A stretch of DNA of 7,548 nucleotides from an uncultured Eubacteriales bacterium. Its GTDB lineage: Bacteria > Bacillota > Clostridia > Lachnospirales > Anaerotignaceae. The translations under genes were made by a program, and so were the position numbers. The notes below the pieces were generated by a model. That model was not told the DNA's origin and did no database searches. It saw only the letters and a list, made by a program, of their open reading frames with translations. Location: positions 1-7,548 of the forward strand of contig CAKQPE010000100.1 of NCBI GenBank assembly GCA_934256695.1. Reading direction: 5' to 3'. This document shows positions 1 through 6,809 of the stretch, piece after piece. The number at the start of each line of letters is the position of its first letter. Position 1 is the stretch's first letter.

Positions 1-1
1 C

Positions 2-40
2 CCTAAATTTGAAACTCTTTTCAGAAAGGAAGAAAAATAA
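2..40 (+). CDS. cbiF: C-terminal end of an upstream gene, probably CbiF (cobalt-precorrin-4 C11-methyltransferase), partial
   Basis: Only the last 12 codons and a TAA stop (38-40) are inside the window, reading PKFETLFRKEEK. CbiF/CobM proteins often finish with a short tail of the type SKLYxxxFxxxxR after the methyltransferase domain, and this tail (PKFETLFRK) fits that pattern. CbiF is also a natural neighbour of CbiG in anaerobic B12 operons and acts just before it, methylating C11 of cobalt-precorrin-4. The stop lies 3 nt before the cbiG start, as expected for a packed operon, and the cbiG ribosome binding site sits inside these last codons. The assignment is an inference from very few residues; another cobalamin gene could end here. 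Confidence 0.45.
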   Translation, partial: PKFETLFRKEEK

Positions 41-43
41 TTT

Positions 44-1090
44 ATGGCTAAAAAAACAGCTTTAATAAGCTTTACGGATAAAGGCAGCCTTTTTAACAGA
101 AAACTGGGAAGAAGGCTTGAAAAATATAATTATAATTGCGATTGTTTTTCTCCTGAAAAATATGCTTCAAAATACGGTATAAATGCCATAGAGGGAAGTT
201 ATATTAAGTGGATGGAAAAAATATTTTCGCAGTATGACTGCATACTTTTTATAAGTGCGGTAGGAATAGCCGTAAGAGGAATAGCTCCATATGTGAAAGA
301 CAAATTTAAAGACCCTGCCGTAGTTGTTGTTGATGAAAATGCAAAATTTGTAATTCCCATATTAAGCGGTCATTTAGGTGGAGCAAATGAGTTTGCAAAA
401 AATATATGTGACATAACTGAGTCTCAACCCGTTATAACAACAGCAACGGACATTAACAATAAATTTGCCGTTGATGTTTTTGCAAAAAAGAATAACCTTA
501 TAATAATGCAGAGAGAAATGATAAAAGTAATTTCTTCGGCACTTCTGGCGGACGAAAAAGTATGTATGCACTGTGACGGAATATATAAAAACGGTATCCC
601 TTACGGAATTACAAAGACGAACAAGGGAAAAATCGGATTTTTGATTTCCGTATTTTCAAACACTGCCGAATATGAAAATATGCTTAATCTTGTGCCTAAA
701 AAAGTTCATATAGGCATAGGCTGCCGAAAAGGTACTCCAAAGGAAAGCATAGAAAAGGCAGTTGACAGTTTTCTTGAAGAAAACCATATATTTGAAGAAG
801 CGGTATGCACAGTTGCAACAATAACGATTAAACATAACGAAAGAGGATTAATTGAGTTTTGTACCCAAAAAAAATGGCCTATAACATTCTTTTCTGTAGA
901 TAATCTTAATATGGCAGAGGGGAATTTTAAATCTTCCGATTTTGTAAAAAGCATAACAGGTACAGACAACGTATGCGAAAGAGCGGCGGTTCTTTCGGCA
1001 AACAACGGAAAAATTATTGCAGGAAAGACAAAGTATGACGGCGTTACCGTTGCAGCTGCCTGTGAAGAATGGAGTGTTGATTTTGGCTAA
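44..1090 (+). CDS. cbiG: CbiG, cobalt-precorrin-5A hydrolase
   Basis: This 348-residue cytosolic enzyme opens the delta-lactone of cobalt-precorrin-5A and releases the C20 carbon as acetaldehyde, giving cobalt-precorrin-5B; it is a hallmark of the anaerobic (early cobalt) B12 route. All three expected regions are visible. The N-terminal region has FISAVGIAVRGIAP at 69-82 and SGHLGGANE at 108-116. The middle region begins near TTATD at 132-136. The C-terminal CbiG/CobE-like domain begins at IGIGCRKGTP (223-232) and ends near AGKTKYDGVTVAAA. The length is normal for the family and no frameshift is seen. The ATG start follows an AAGGAAG (26-32) by 11 nt, a slightly long spacing. The gene starts 3 nt after the preceding stop, and its end overlaps the start of cbiH by 8 nt, which points to co-translation. 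Confidence 0.95.
   Translation: MAKKTALISFTDKGSLFNRKLGRRLEKYNYNCDCFSPEKYASKYGINAIEGSYIKWMEKIFSQYDCILFISAVGIAVRGIAPYVKDKFKDPAVVVVDENAKFVIPILSGHLGGANEFAKNICDITESQPVITTATDINNKFAVDVFAKKNNLIIMQREMIKVISSALLADEKVCMHCDGIYKNGIPYGITKTNKGKIGFLISVFSNTAEYENMLNLVPKKVHIGIGCRKGTPKESIEKAVDSFLEENHIFEEAVCTVATITIKHNERGLIEFCTQKKWPITFFSVDNLNMAEGNFKSSDFVKSITGTDNVCERAAVLSANNGKIIAGKTKYDGVTVAAACEEWSVDFG
1071..1085 (+). promoter_or_regulatory. Ribosome binding site and TTG start that set the cbiH start
   Basis: GGAG at 1071-1074 lies 8 nt before a TTG at 1083-1085, inside the last codons of cbiG. Starting here gives MAKLFVVGIGPG, which is how CbiH/CobJ proteins normally begin. The reading frame is open further upstream to an ATG at 1017, but that would add 22 residues unlike the family and deepen the overlap with cbiG. 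GTG 1074 and TTG 1077 are too close to the GGAG to be favoured. Confidence 0.75.
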
Positions 1091-1808
1091 GCTATTTGTG
1101 GTAGGCATAGGCCCCGGAGAATACGAACAGATGACAATTAAAGCAGTAAATACTATTAAAAACTGTCCTGTAATAGCCGGATATACAGTCTACTGTGACT
1201 TAATAAAGAAATATTTTCCGGAAAAAGAATATATTTCATCTGCAATGAAGAAAGAAAAGGACAGATGCCGTCTTGCTTTTGAGTCGGCAGAAAATAAGGA
1301 TACGGCTCTTATTTGCAGTGGTGACGCAGGTGTTTATGCCCTTGCGGGACTTGCCATAGAGATGAGCAAAGAATATCCTTCTGTTCGATTGGATATTGTT
1401 CCCGGTGTTACTGCGGCATTAAGCGGAGGGGCTTTGCTTGGCGCCCCGTTGGGCCATGATTTTGCACTTATCAGTCTAAGCGATCTCCTTACACCTCTTG
1501 ATTTGATTAAAAAAAGAATACGTCTTGCATCAGAGGGTGATTTTGCCATATGCATATACAATCCGTCAAGCATAAAAAGAGCGGATTATTTAAAAACAGC
1601 CTGTGAAATAATGCTTGAATTTAAAGATAAAAATACAGTCTGTGCTGTAGTTAAGAACATAGGCAGAGACGGAGAAGAAAAGAAAATTATGACGCTTGAA
1701 GAATTGAAAGAATATAAAGCGGATATGTTTACAACCGTATTTGTGGGAAATTCAAAGACATATGTGGTAAACGGATTTATGGTAACACCGAGAGGATATG
1801 TTATTTAA
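1083..1808 (+). CDS. cbiH: CbiH, cobalt-precorrin-3/precorrin-3B C17-methyltransferase
   Basis: This is a SAM-dependent tetrapyrrole methyltransferase that methylates C17 and drives ring contraction, producing the lactone intermediate that CbiF and then CbiG process. With the TTG start the protein is 241 residues, the usual CbiH length. Family motifs are in order: VVGIGPG (6-12), SGDAGVYALAG (79-89), PGVTAALSGGALLGAPLGHD (107-126), FALISLSDLLTP (127-138) and YNPSS (159-163). The GHDFALISLSDLLTP segment is typical of the CbiH/CobJ branch, as against CbiL, CbiF or CbiE. The gene overlaps cbiG by 8 nt in a different frame and is followed by a 39-nt gap before the JET fusion. There is no sign of the iron-sulfur cluster or extra C-terminal domain found in some longer CbiH relatives. 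Confidence 0.93.
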   Translation: MAKLFVVGIGPGEYEQMTIKAVNTIKNCPVIAGYTVYCDLIKKYFPEKEYISSAMKKEKDRCRLAFESAENKDTALICSGDAGVYALAGLAIEMSKEYPSVRLDIVPGVTAALSGGALLGAPLGHDFALISLSDLLTPLDLIKKRIRLASEGDFAICIYNPSSIKRADYLKTACEIMLEFKDKNTVCAVVKNIGRDGEEKKIMTLEELKEYKADMFTTVFVGNSKTYVVNGFMVTPRGYVI

Positions 1809-1831
1809 ACCGATACAATTATAAAAATTCT

Positions 1832-1837
1832 AAGGAG
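1832..1837 (+). promoter_or_regulatory. Strong Shine-Dalgarno for the cbiJET gene
   Basis: AAGGAG lies 10 nt before the ATG at 1848, in the 39-nt gap after cbiH (1809-1847). This is the only real intergenic gap in the window. It is AT-rich and contains no GC-rich hairpin with a T-run, so no terminator is called. An independent ribosome binding site here would let the fusion be translated without coupling to cbiH. Confidence 0.75.
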
Positions 1838-1847
1838 TTATTCGGAT

Positions 1848-3830
1848 ATGAATAAAATTTTGCTTTTTGCAGGTACATCTGAAGGACGAATGGCGGCACA
1901 GTATATGGCTTCCTGCGGAATAAGCGTAACAGCCTGTACCGCAACGGAATACGGAAAGACTATTCTTGACGAAAACGAAAGTCCTCTTATAAATGTTATT
2001 TCCGGCAGACTTGACGAAAATGAAATAAGAAAACTTATATCGGAAAATGACTTTTGCCTTGTTGCGGACGCAACACATCCTTTTGCAAAAGAAGTTACGG
2101 AGAACATAAAAAGAGCCTGTGCCGAAGAAAATGTAAAATACATACGTCTTTTAAGAGACTGCAAAAAGGAGAGAGAAAGTGAGTTTGAATATGTAAACGG
2201 TTTTGAAGAAGCTGTTGAGTATTTAAACAGTGTTTCGGGAAATATATTGCTTACAACGGGAAGTAAAAATCTTGATATTTTTACAAATATAACCGATTAT
2301 CGAAAAAGAGCTTATATAAGAGTTCTTCCCACAGAGGAAGCAATAAAAAAGGCTCTTGATTTGAATTATGACATGAGTCATGTAATATGTATGCAGGGTC
2401 CTTTCAGCGAAGAATTTAATGTTGCCTGCATAAAAGAAACAAATTCCAGTTATCTTATTACAAAAGAAACCGGAAAAAACGGAGGATATGACAAAAAAAT
2501 ATCGGCCTGTAAAAAAGCCGGAATTAAAGCTGTTGTTATTGAAGCACCAAAGGAAGAAGGATATGGTTTTGACGAATTTAAAAGCTATATAAACAAAAAC
2601 TTCGGTCAGACAAAAAAGAAAATAAATATAGTAGGTGCAGGTGTAGGAAATAAAGATTACATAACAAAAAGAGCTTTTTCGGCAGTAGAAGAAAGCACTT
2701 TTGTAATAGGTGCAAACAGAGTGCTTGAATGTTTTGATTTATCGGGCAAAAGAACGGCAGCCGCTATAAATACCGATACAATTAAAAAATATATTGATGA
2801 AAGTACAGACGAAACAATAGCCGTTGTTTTTTCGGGCGATACGGGATTTTACAGCGGTGCGGCAAAGCTTTCGGATATGCTCGATGAAAATATATATGAT
2901 AAAGAAATTATATCGGGAATTTCTTCATATTCTTATTTCTTTTCGAAAATAGAAAAGCCGTACAGTGATGTTAAGTTTATTAGTATGCACGGAAGAAATG
3001 TTAACTTTGCCGATGAAATAGAGCATAACAAAAAAGTGTATATGCTTCTTGGCGGAAAAAATCATGTTTCTTCTATATGCCACACGCTTGCCGACTGCGG
3101 ATTAGGCGATGTTAAAGTATATATAGGTGAAAATCTTTCTTATGATAATGAAAAAATAACTGTAGGAACGGCAAAGGATTTTGTTGATTTTGAAACAGAT
3201 ATGCTTTCTGTGATTTATATGGAAAACGAAAATGCAAAAAGCAGATGCTATAATTTCGGAATAAAAGACGAAAGTTTTGAAAGAGGAAATGTACCAATGA
3301 CAAAAAGCGAAATAAGGGCAATTTCAATGTCAAAATTAAATCTTTCGGAGACTTCCGTAGTTTATGACGTAGGTGCGGGAACAGGTTCTGTAAGTGTTGA
3401 ATGTGCTTTGGCTGCATACAAAGGAATGGTTTATGCCATAGAAAAAAATCCCGAAGCTTTAGAATGTATAGAAAGAAACAAAAATAAATTCAATATAAAC
3501 AATATGGAAATTATAGAGGGAACAGCACCGAAAGCTTTGGAAAATCTTCCTGCACCGACCCATTGTTTCATAGGCGGAAGTACGGGAAAAACAGAAGAAA
3601 TAGTAAAAACCGTTTTGAAAAAGAATCCGAAAACGAGATTTGTTATAAACACAATTACACTGGAAAATCTGTTTGAGGCAAAAAAGACGGCACAAAGCGG
3701 ATTTGCAAAGGACATAGAAATTGTAAGTGCGAATATCAGCCGTTCAAAGGCAGTAAAAGACCTTAATTTGATGATGAGTCTTAATCCTGTGTTTATTATT
3801 TCGTTTACGGGAAACGGAGAAGAAATATGA
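1848..3830 (+). CDS. cbiJET: CbiJ-CbiE-CbiT three-domain fusion: cobalt-precorrin-6A reductase plus C5- and C15-methyltransferases
   Basis: One 660-residue open frame carries three enzymes. Residues 1-257 are CbiJ, which reduces cobalt-precorrin-6A using a nicotinamide cofactor: AGTSEGR (8-14), DATHPFA (74-80), TTGSKNL (136-142) and MQGPFSEEFN (182-191). Residues 259 to about 462 are CbiE, a tetrapyrrole methyltransferase acting at C5: INIVGAGVG from 259 and FSGDTGFYSGA from 328. Residues from about 469 are CbiT, a Rossmann-fold SAM methyltransferase that methylates C15 and removes the C12 acetate carboxyl: NFGIKDESFERG (469-480), PMTKSEIRA (483-491) and the SAM loop DVGAGTG (507-513). E-T fusions are known (CobL of the aerobic pathway); here CbiJ is joined in front. 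CbiJ, CbiT and CbiE act one after another, so the fusion covers three consecutive steps. The joints are short, there is no internal stop, and no key motif is missing. The TGA stop overlaps the cbiA start (ATGA). Confidence 0.93.
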   Translation: MNKILLFAGTSEGRMAAQYMASCGISVTACTATEYGKTILDENESPLINVISGRLDENEIRKLISENDFCLVADATHPFAKEVTENIKRACAEENVKYIRLLRDCKKERESEFEYVNGFEEAVEYLNSVSGNILLTTGSKNLDIFTNITDYRKRAYIRVLPTEEAIKKALDLNYDMSHVICMQGPFSEEFNVACIKETNSSYLITKETGKNGGYDKKISACKKAGIKAVVIEAPKEEGYGFDEFKSYINKNFGQTKKKINIVGAGVGNKDYITKRAFSAVEESTFVIGANRVLECFDLSGKRTAAAINTDTIKKYIDESTDETIAVVFSGDTGFYSGAAKLSDMLDENIYDKEIISGISSYSYFFSKIEKPYSDVKFISMHGRNVNFADEIEHNKKVYMLLGGKNHVSSICHTLADCGLGDVKVYIGENLSYDNEKITVGTAKDFVDFETDMLSVIYMENENAKSRCYNFGIKDESFERGNVPMTKSEIRAISMSKLNLSETSVVYDVGAGTGSVSVECALAAYKGMVYAIEKNPEALECIERNKNKFNINNMEIIEGTAPKALENLPAPTHCFIGGSTGKTEEIVKTVLKKNPKTRFVINTITLENLFEAKKTAQSGFAKDIEIVSANISRSKAVKDLNLMMSLNPVFIISFTGNGEEI

Positions 3831-5188
3831 GCTGTAAAAGATTTATGATTGCCGCACCAAAAAGCGGTTCGGGAAAAACAATTTTTACCTGTGCCATTAT
3901 AAATATATTGAAAAACAGAGGCTTGAAAACGGTTTCTTTTAAGTGCGGCCCGGATTATATAGACCCTATTTTCCATAGTTCCGTATTGGGAATAAAAAGC
4001 AGAAATCTTGATATTTTTATGTCAGATGAAAATACAGTAAAATATCTTTATGATAAAAATTCAAAAGGATTTGATACAGCTGTAATGGAAGGTGTAATGG
4101 GCTATTATGACGGTCTGGGAGGAAAAACTCTTACGGCAAGCAGTTATGATGTATCAAGAGTGACAAAAACGCCTGTTGTGCTTATTATTGATGCAAAAGG
4201 AAGCTCCGTTACTCTCTCGGCTGTTATAAGCGGAATAAAAAATTACAGAAAAGACAGCAATATAAAAGCCGTTGTTTTAAACAAAGTAAGCAAAAGCGTT
4301 TATATAATGCTTAAAGATATTATTGAGGAAGAAACGGGAGTCAAAGCAGTAGGATACATTCCCGACTTAAGGGAATTTGAGTTTGACAGCCGTTATCTGG
4401 GGCTTTCAATTAAAAATAAAAATGAGATACAGGAAAAAATAGATAAAATAAGCGAAGTTATAAAAGACAGCGTGGATATTGACTGTATTTTGAATGAAAT
4501 ATCATCATCGGAAAAGCTTGAATATGAAAATATTGAGATAAATAAAATCGGCAATGTAAATATAGCCGTTGCCTATGACAAAGCATTTAATTTTTATTAT
4601 GAGGACAATTTTGACCTTTTGAGGGAGCTTGGATGTAATATAAATTATTTTTCGCCATTAAAAAATGAACCTGTTCCGCAAAATTCATGCGGAATTATAA
4701 TAGGCGGAGGTTATCCGGAAAATTATGGGGAGGTGCTTTCCCAAAATACCGTTACGAAAGAAAGCATAAGAAAAGCTGTTTCAAAAAATATGCCTTTGAT
4801 TGCCGAGTGCGGCGGATTTATGTATCTTAACAAATTTATTGATACAGGCAAGGGAAAATACGAAATGTGCGGTGTTTTGGACAATGAAAGCAGTTTTTAC
4901 GGCAAACTGAGGCATTTTGGGTACATAAATATTGTAACCGAAAAAGACGGTCTTTTCGGTAACGGTTATGTGCAAATTAAGGGACATGAATTCCATTATT
5001 ATATGTCAACTGACGAGGGCAGTGACTGTACGGCACAAAAGCCTGTATCCGAAAGGAAATGGCAGTGTGTTCATTATAACGAAAATATGTATGCCGGATT
5101 TCCGCATATTTATATGTATTCAAATATAAAAGCAACGGAAAATTTTGTGAGAAAATGTATAGAGTATAAAAACAGGTGTTTAAAATGA
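3827..5188 (+). CDS. cbiA: CbiA, cobyrinate a,c-diamide synthase (glutamine-hydrolysing)
   Basis: This 453-residue cytosolic amidotransferase uses ATP and glutamine to amidate the a and c side chains of cobyrinate. The N-terminal dethiobiotin-synthetase-like ATPase domain shows the P-loop APKSGSGKT (10-18), KCGPDYIDPIFH (39-50) and EGVMGYYDG (88-96). The C-terminal class I glutaminase domain has GGGYPE (293-298), the presumed nucleophile Cys328 in AECGGFMYL, GHEFHY (386-391) and the probable catalytic His427 in GFPHIYMYSN. The length is that of CbiA/CobB and not the longer cobyric acid synthase CbiP/CobQ, and KCGPDYIDP also favours CbiA. The ATG overlaps the preceding TGA by 4 nt, with GGAG at 3816-3819 and a 7-nt spacer. 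The end overlaps the cobT start, again as ATGA, so translation is probably coupled on both sides. Confidence 0.94.
   Translation: MSCKRFMIAAPKSGSGKTIFTCAIINILKNRGLKTVSFKCGPDYIDPIFHSSVLGIKSRNLDIFMSDENTVKYLYDKNSKGFDTAVMEGVMGYYDGLGGKTLTASSYDVSRVTKTPVVLIIDAKGSSVTLSAVISGIKNYRKDSNIKAVVLNKVSKSVYIMLKDIIEEETGVKAVGYIPDLREFEFDSRYLGLSIKNKNEIQEKIDKISEVIKDSVDIDCILNEISSSEKLEYENIEINKIGNVNIAVAYDKAFNFYYEDNFDLLRELGCNINYFSPLKNEPVPQNSCGIIIGGGYPENYGEVLSQNTVTKESIRKAVSKNMPLIAECGGFMYLNKFIDTGKGKYEMCGVLDNESSFYGKLRHFGYINIVTEKDGLFGNGYVQIKGHEFHYYMSTDEGSDCTAQKPVSERKWQCVHYNENMYAGFPHIYMYSNIKATENFVRKCIEYKNRCLK
5174..5187 (+). promoter_or_regulatory. Ribosome binding site and ATG start for cobT
   Basis: AGGTG at 5174-5178 sits 6 nt before ATG 5185-5187, which overlaps the cbiA TGA (5186-5188) as ATGA. 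The alternative GTG at 5176 lies inside this AGGTG and has no ribosome binding site of its own in the right place; it would add only three residues (MFK). The ATG is preferred. Confidence 0.65.
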
Positions 5189-6276
5189 ATTTAAATGATT
5201 ACATAAAGCTTATAGAACCTGTGGACTGTAGTATAACGGAACAGGCACAGAAAAGATGGGACAGTATAGCAAAGCCTTTAAAAAGCCTTGGCAAACTGGA
5301 AACGGCTGTAAACCGTATTGCGGCAATAACAGGCGAAAGAGGGAAAATAGACGTTTCAAAGGCAGCACTTTTGGTAATGTGTGCCGACCACGGTGTTGTT
5401 GCAGAAGGTGTTACCCAGACTGACAGCTCTGTTACGAAAATCGTTACGGACAGTTTTCAAAATTCCGAAACAACGGTTACTGTAATGTCCAAGGTAAACG
5501 GAGTTGATGTATTCCCTGTTGATGTGGGCATTGATTGTGAAAAATACGAAAACAAAGAATTAAAGCCTTTTGCCGTTGCTGACAGAAAAATAAAAAGAGG
5601 CACAAATGACATTCTTTTTGAGGACGCAATGACAAGAGAAGAATGTAAAAAGGCGATTGTTGTTGGCATAGAATGTGTTTCGAAACTTAAAGAAAAAGGG
5701 TATAAAATAATTGCCACAGGTGAAATGGGAATAGGCAACACAACACCTACAAGTGTTTTAAGCGGTATAATACTGAATTTAAGTGCCGAAAAAATCACGG
5801 GCAAAGGTGCGGGGCTTTCTAAGGAAGGAATAAAAAGAAAGACTGAAGTTGTTGAAAAAACAATAGAAAGAATAGAAAAGAAATATAAAAAAGACGATAT
5901 TCTTGGTATTCTTTCTTCCGGCGGAGGATTGGAAATTGCCGCAATGACAGGTATATTCATAGGTGGAGCGGTATATAAAATTCCTATCATAGCAGACGGA
6001 GTAATATCGACCCTTTCGGCTGTAATTGCAAAAGAAATTGCACCTTGCGGAGAGTACATTTTTGCTTCCCATATAAGTGCAGAGCCTGCAGGAAGAATTT
6101 TGAACGAAAAGCTTGGTGCAGATACATACATAGACTGTAATATGTGTCTTGGAGAGGGAACAGGGGCGGTAGCTGTTATTCCCATACTTAAAACAGCTGT
6201 TGAAGTTTATAACTCAATGAGTACGTTCAGTGATTTTAAAATGGAAAGCTATAAGGATTTTGAAAAGGAAAGATAA
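5185..6276 (+). CDS. cobT: CobT, nicotinate-nucleotide:dimethylbenzimidazole phosphoribosyltransferase
   Basis: CobT transfers phosphoribosyl from nicotinate mononucleotide to the lower-ligand base, forming alpha-ribazole phosphate for CobS. From the ATG the protein is 363 residues, close to the family norm. Motifs in order: AKPLKSLGKLE (29-39), CADHGVVAEGVTQ (66-78), TGEMGIGNTTPTS (178-190), then SSGGGLEIAAMTG, and MCLGEGTGAV, in which Glu324 matches the catalytic base known as Glu317 in the Salmonella enzyme. No key residue is missing. CobT relatives accept several benzimidazoles, phenolics or purines, so the base used by this organism cannot be read from the sequence. The gene overlaps cbiA by 4 nt and is followed after 2 nt by cobU, which places lower-base activation directly between ring amidation and loop assembly. 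Confidence 0.95.
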   Translation: MNLNDYIKLIEPVDCSITEQAQKRWDSIAKPLKSLGKLETAVNRIAAITGERGKIDVSKAALLVMCADHGVVAEGVTQTDSSVTKIVTDSFQNSETTVTVMSKVNGVDVFPVDVGIDCEKYENKELKPFAVADRKIKRGTNDILFEDAMTREECKKAIVVGIECVSKLKEKGYKIIATGEMGIGNTTPTSVLSGIILNLSAEKITGKGAGLSKEGIKRKTEVVEKTIERIEKKYKKDDILGILSSGGGLEIAAMTGIFIGGAVYKIPIIADGVISTLSAVIAKEIAPCGEYIFASHISAEPAGRILNEKLGADTYIDCNMCLGEGTGAVAVIPILKTAVEVYNSMSTFSDFKMESYKDFEKER

Positions 6277-6278
6277 GT

Positions 6279-6809
6279 ATGTTTATACTGGTATCAGGCG
6301 GAAGTGCCAGCGGAAAAAGTGAATTTGCAGAAAAAATGTGCATGGATTTTAATGACGAAACCATGTATTATATTGCCGCAATGGAACCTTTCGGAAAAAC
6401 TGCGGAGGAAAAAATAAAACGCCACAGAAAATTAAGGGAAGGCAAAGGGTTTGAGACAATAGAAAAATTTACAGATTTAAAGGGAATTGTTTTTGGAAAA
6501 AAAGGAACGGTTCTTCTGGAATGTATGTCAAACCTTCTTGCCAACGAAATATTTTCGCCTGCCGGAAGCGGAAAAAATGCCTATGAGGAAATAATTAAAG
6601 GCGTGGATTTTGTTTTGCAAAACAGTAAAAACCTTGTTGTTGTTACAAACGATGTTTTTTCCAACGGTGTTTTATATCCGAAAGAAACTATGGAATATAT
6701 TAAAATACTGGGAGATATTAATTATATCCTTGCAAAAAAAGCAGACGATGTAATAGATGTTGTAAGTTCCGTTCCCGTTTATTATAAGAAAGGAAAGAAA
6801 AAATGTTAA
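6279..6809 (+). CDS. cobU: CobU, adenosylcobinamide kinase / adenosylcobinamide-phosphate guanylyltransferase
   Basis: CobU phosphorylates adenosylcobinamide and then adds GMP to give adenosylcobinamide-GDP, the partner of alpha-ribazole phosphate in the CobS reaction. The 176-residue protein begins with the P-loop GGSASGKS (7-14). RHRKLREG follows, in which His49 is the likely guanylylated histidine (His46 in Salmonella CobU). LLECMSNLLANEIF then matches the DCLTLWLSNLL region of the proteobacterial enzymes, and the protein ends with a VSSVPVYYKKGKK tail like the usual GIPxxxK ending. The normally conserved NEV reads NDV here (124-126), and the following RD-lGxxNQ region is also altered (GDINYILAKKAD). 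AAGGAA at 6265-6270 lies 8 nt before the ATG. The gene starts 2 nt after cobT and its stop overlaps cobS by 7 nt. The divergent middle resembles a clostridial type of CobU, recalled and not searched. Confidence 0.9.
   Translation: MFILVSGGSASGKSEFAEKMCMDFNDETMYYIAAMEPFGKTAEEKIKRHRKLREGKGFETIEKFTDLKGIVFGKKGTVLLECMSNLLANEIFSPAGSGKNAYEEIIKGVDFVLQNSKNLVVVTNDVFSNGVLYPKETMEYIKILGDINYILAKKADDVIDVVSSVPVYYKKGKKKC

Noticed and set aside
1079..1092. Possible programmed frameshift joining CbiG to CbiH as a fusion, since such fusions exist in other bacteria
   Set aside because: There is no convincing slippery heptamer or following stem, and the GGAG with TTG 1083 gives a simple independent start.
1809..1847. 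The intergenic gap before cbiJET as a site for a terminator, promoter or small RNA
   Set aside because: At 39 nt it is too short for a cobalamin riboswitch, has no GC-rich hairpin followed by a T-run, and its only clear signal is the AAGGAG.
1811..2784. A repeated word, cgatacaatta, at about 1811 and about 2774
   Set aside because: It is a single short AT-rich match, one copy being in coding sequence, and it is likely chance in DNA of this composition.
3431..3976. A 181-codon minus-strand open frame across the cbiT and cbiA junction
   Set aside because: It crosses two well-supported plus-strand genes and has no recognisable domain; it is explained by AT-rich codon use on the other strand.
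5457..6185. A 242-codon open frame on the minus strand opposite cobT
   Set aside because: It lies wholly inside a clear cobT gene, its composition (rich in Ser, Pro, Ile) is that of a reverse-complement shadow, and I recognise no family motif in it.
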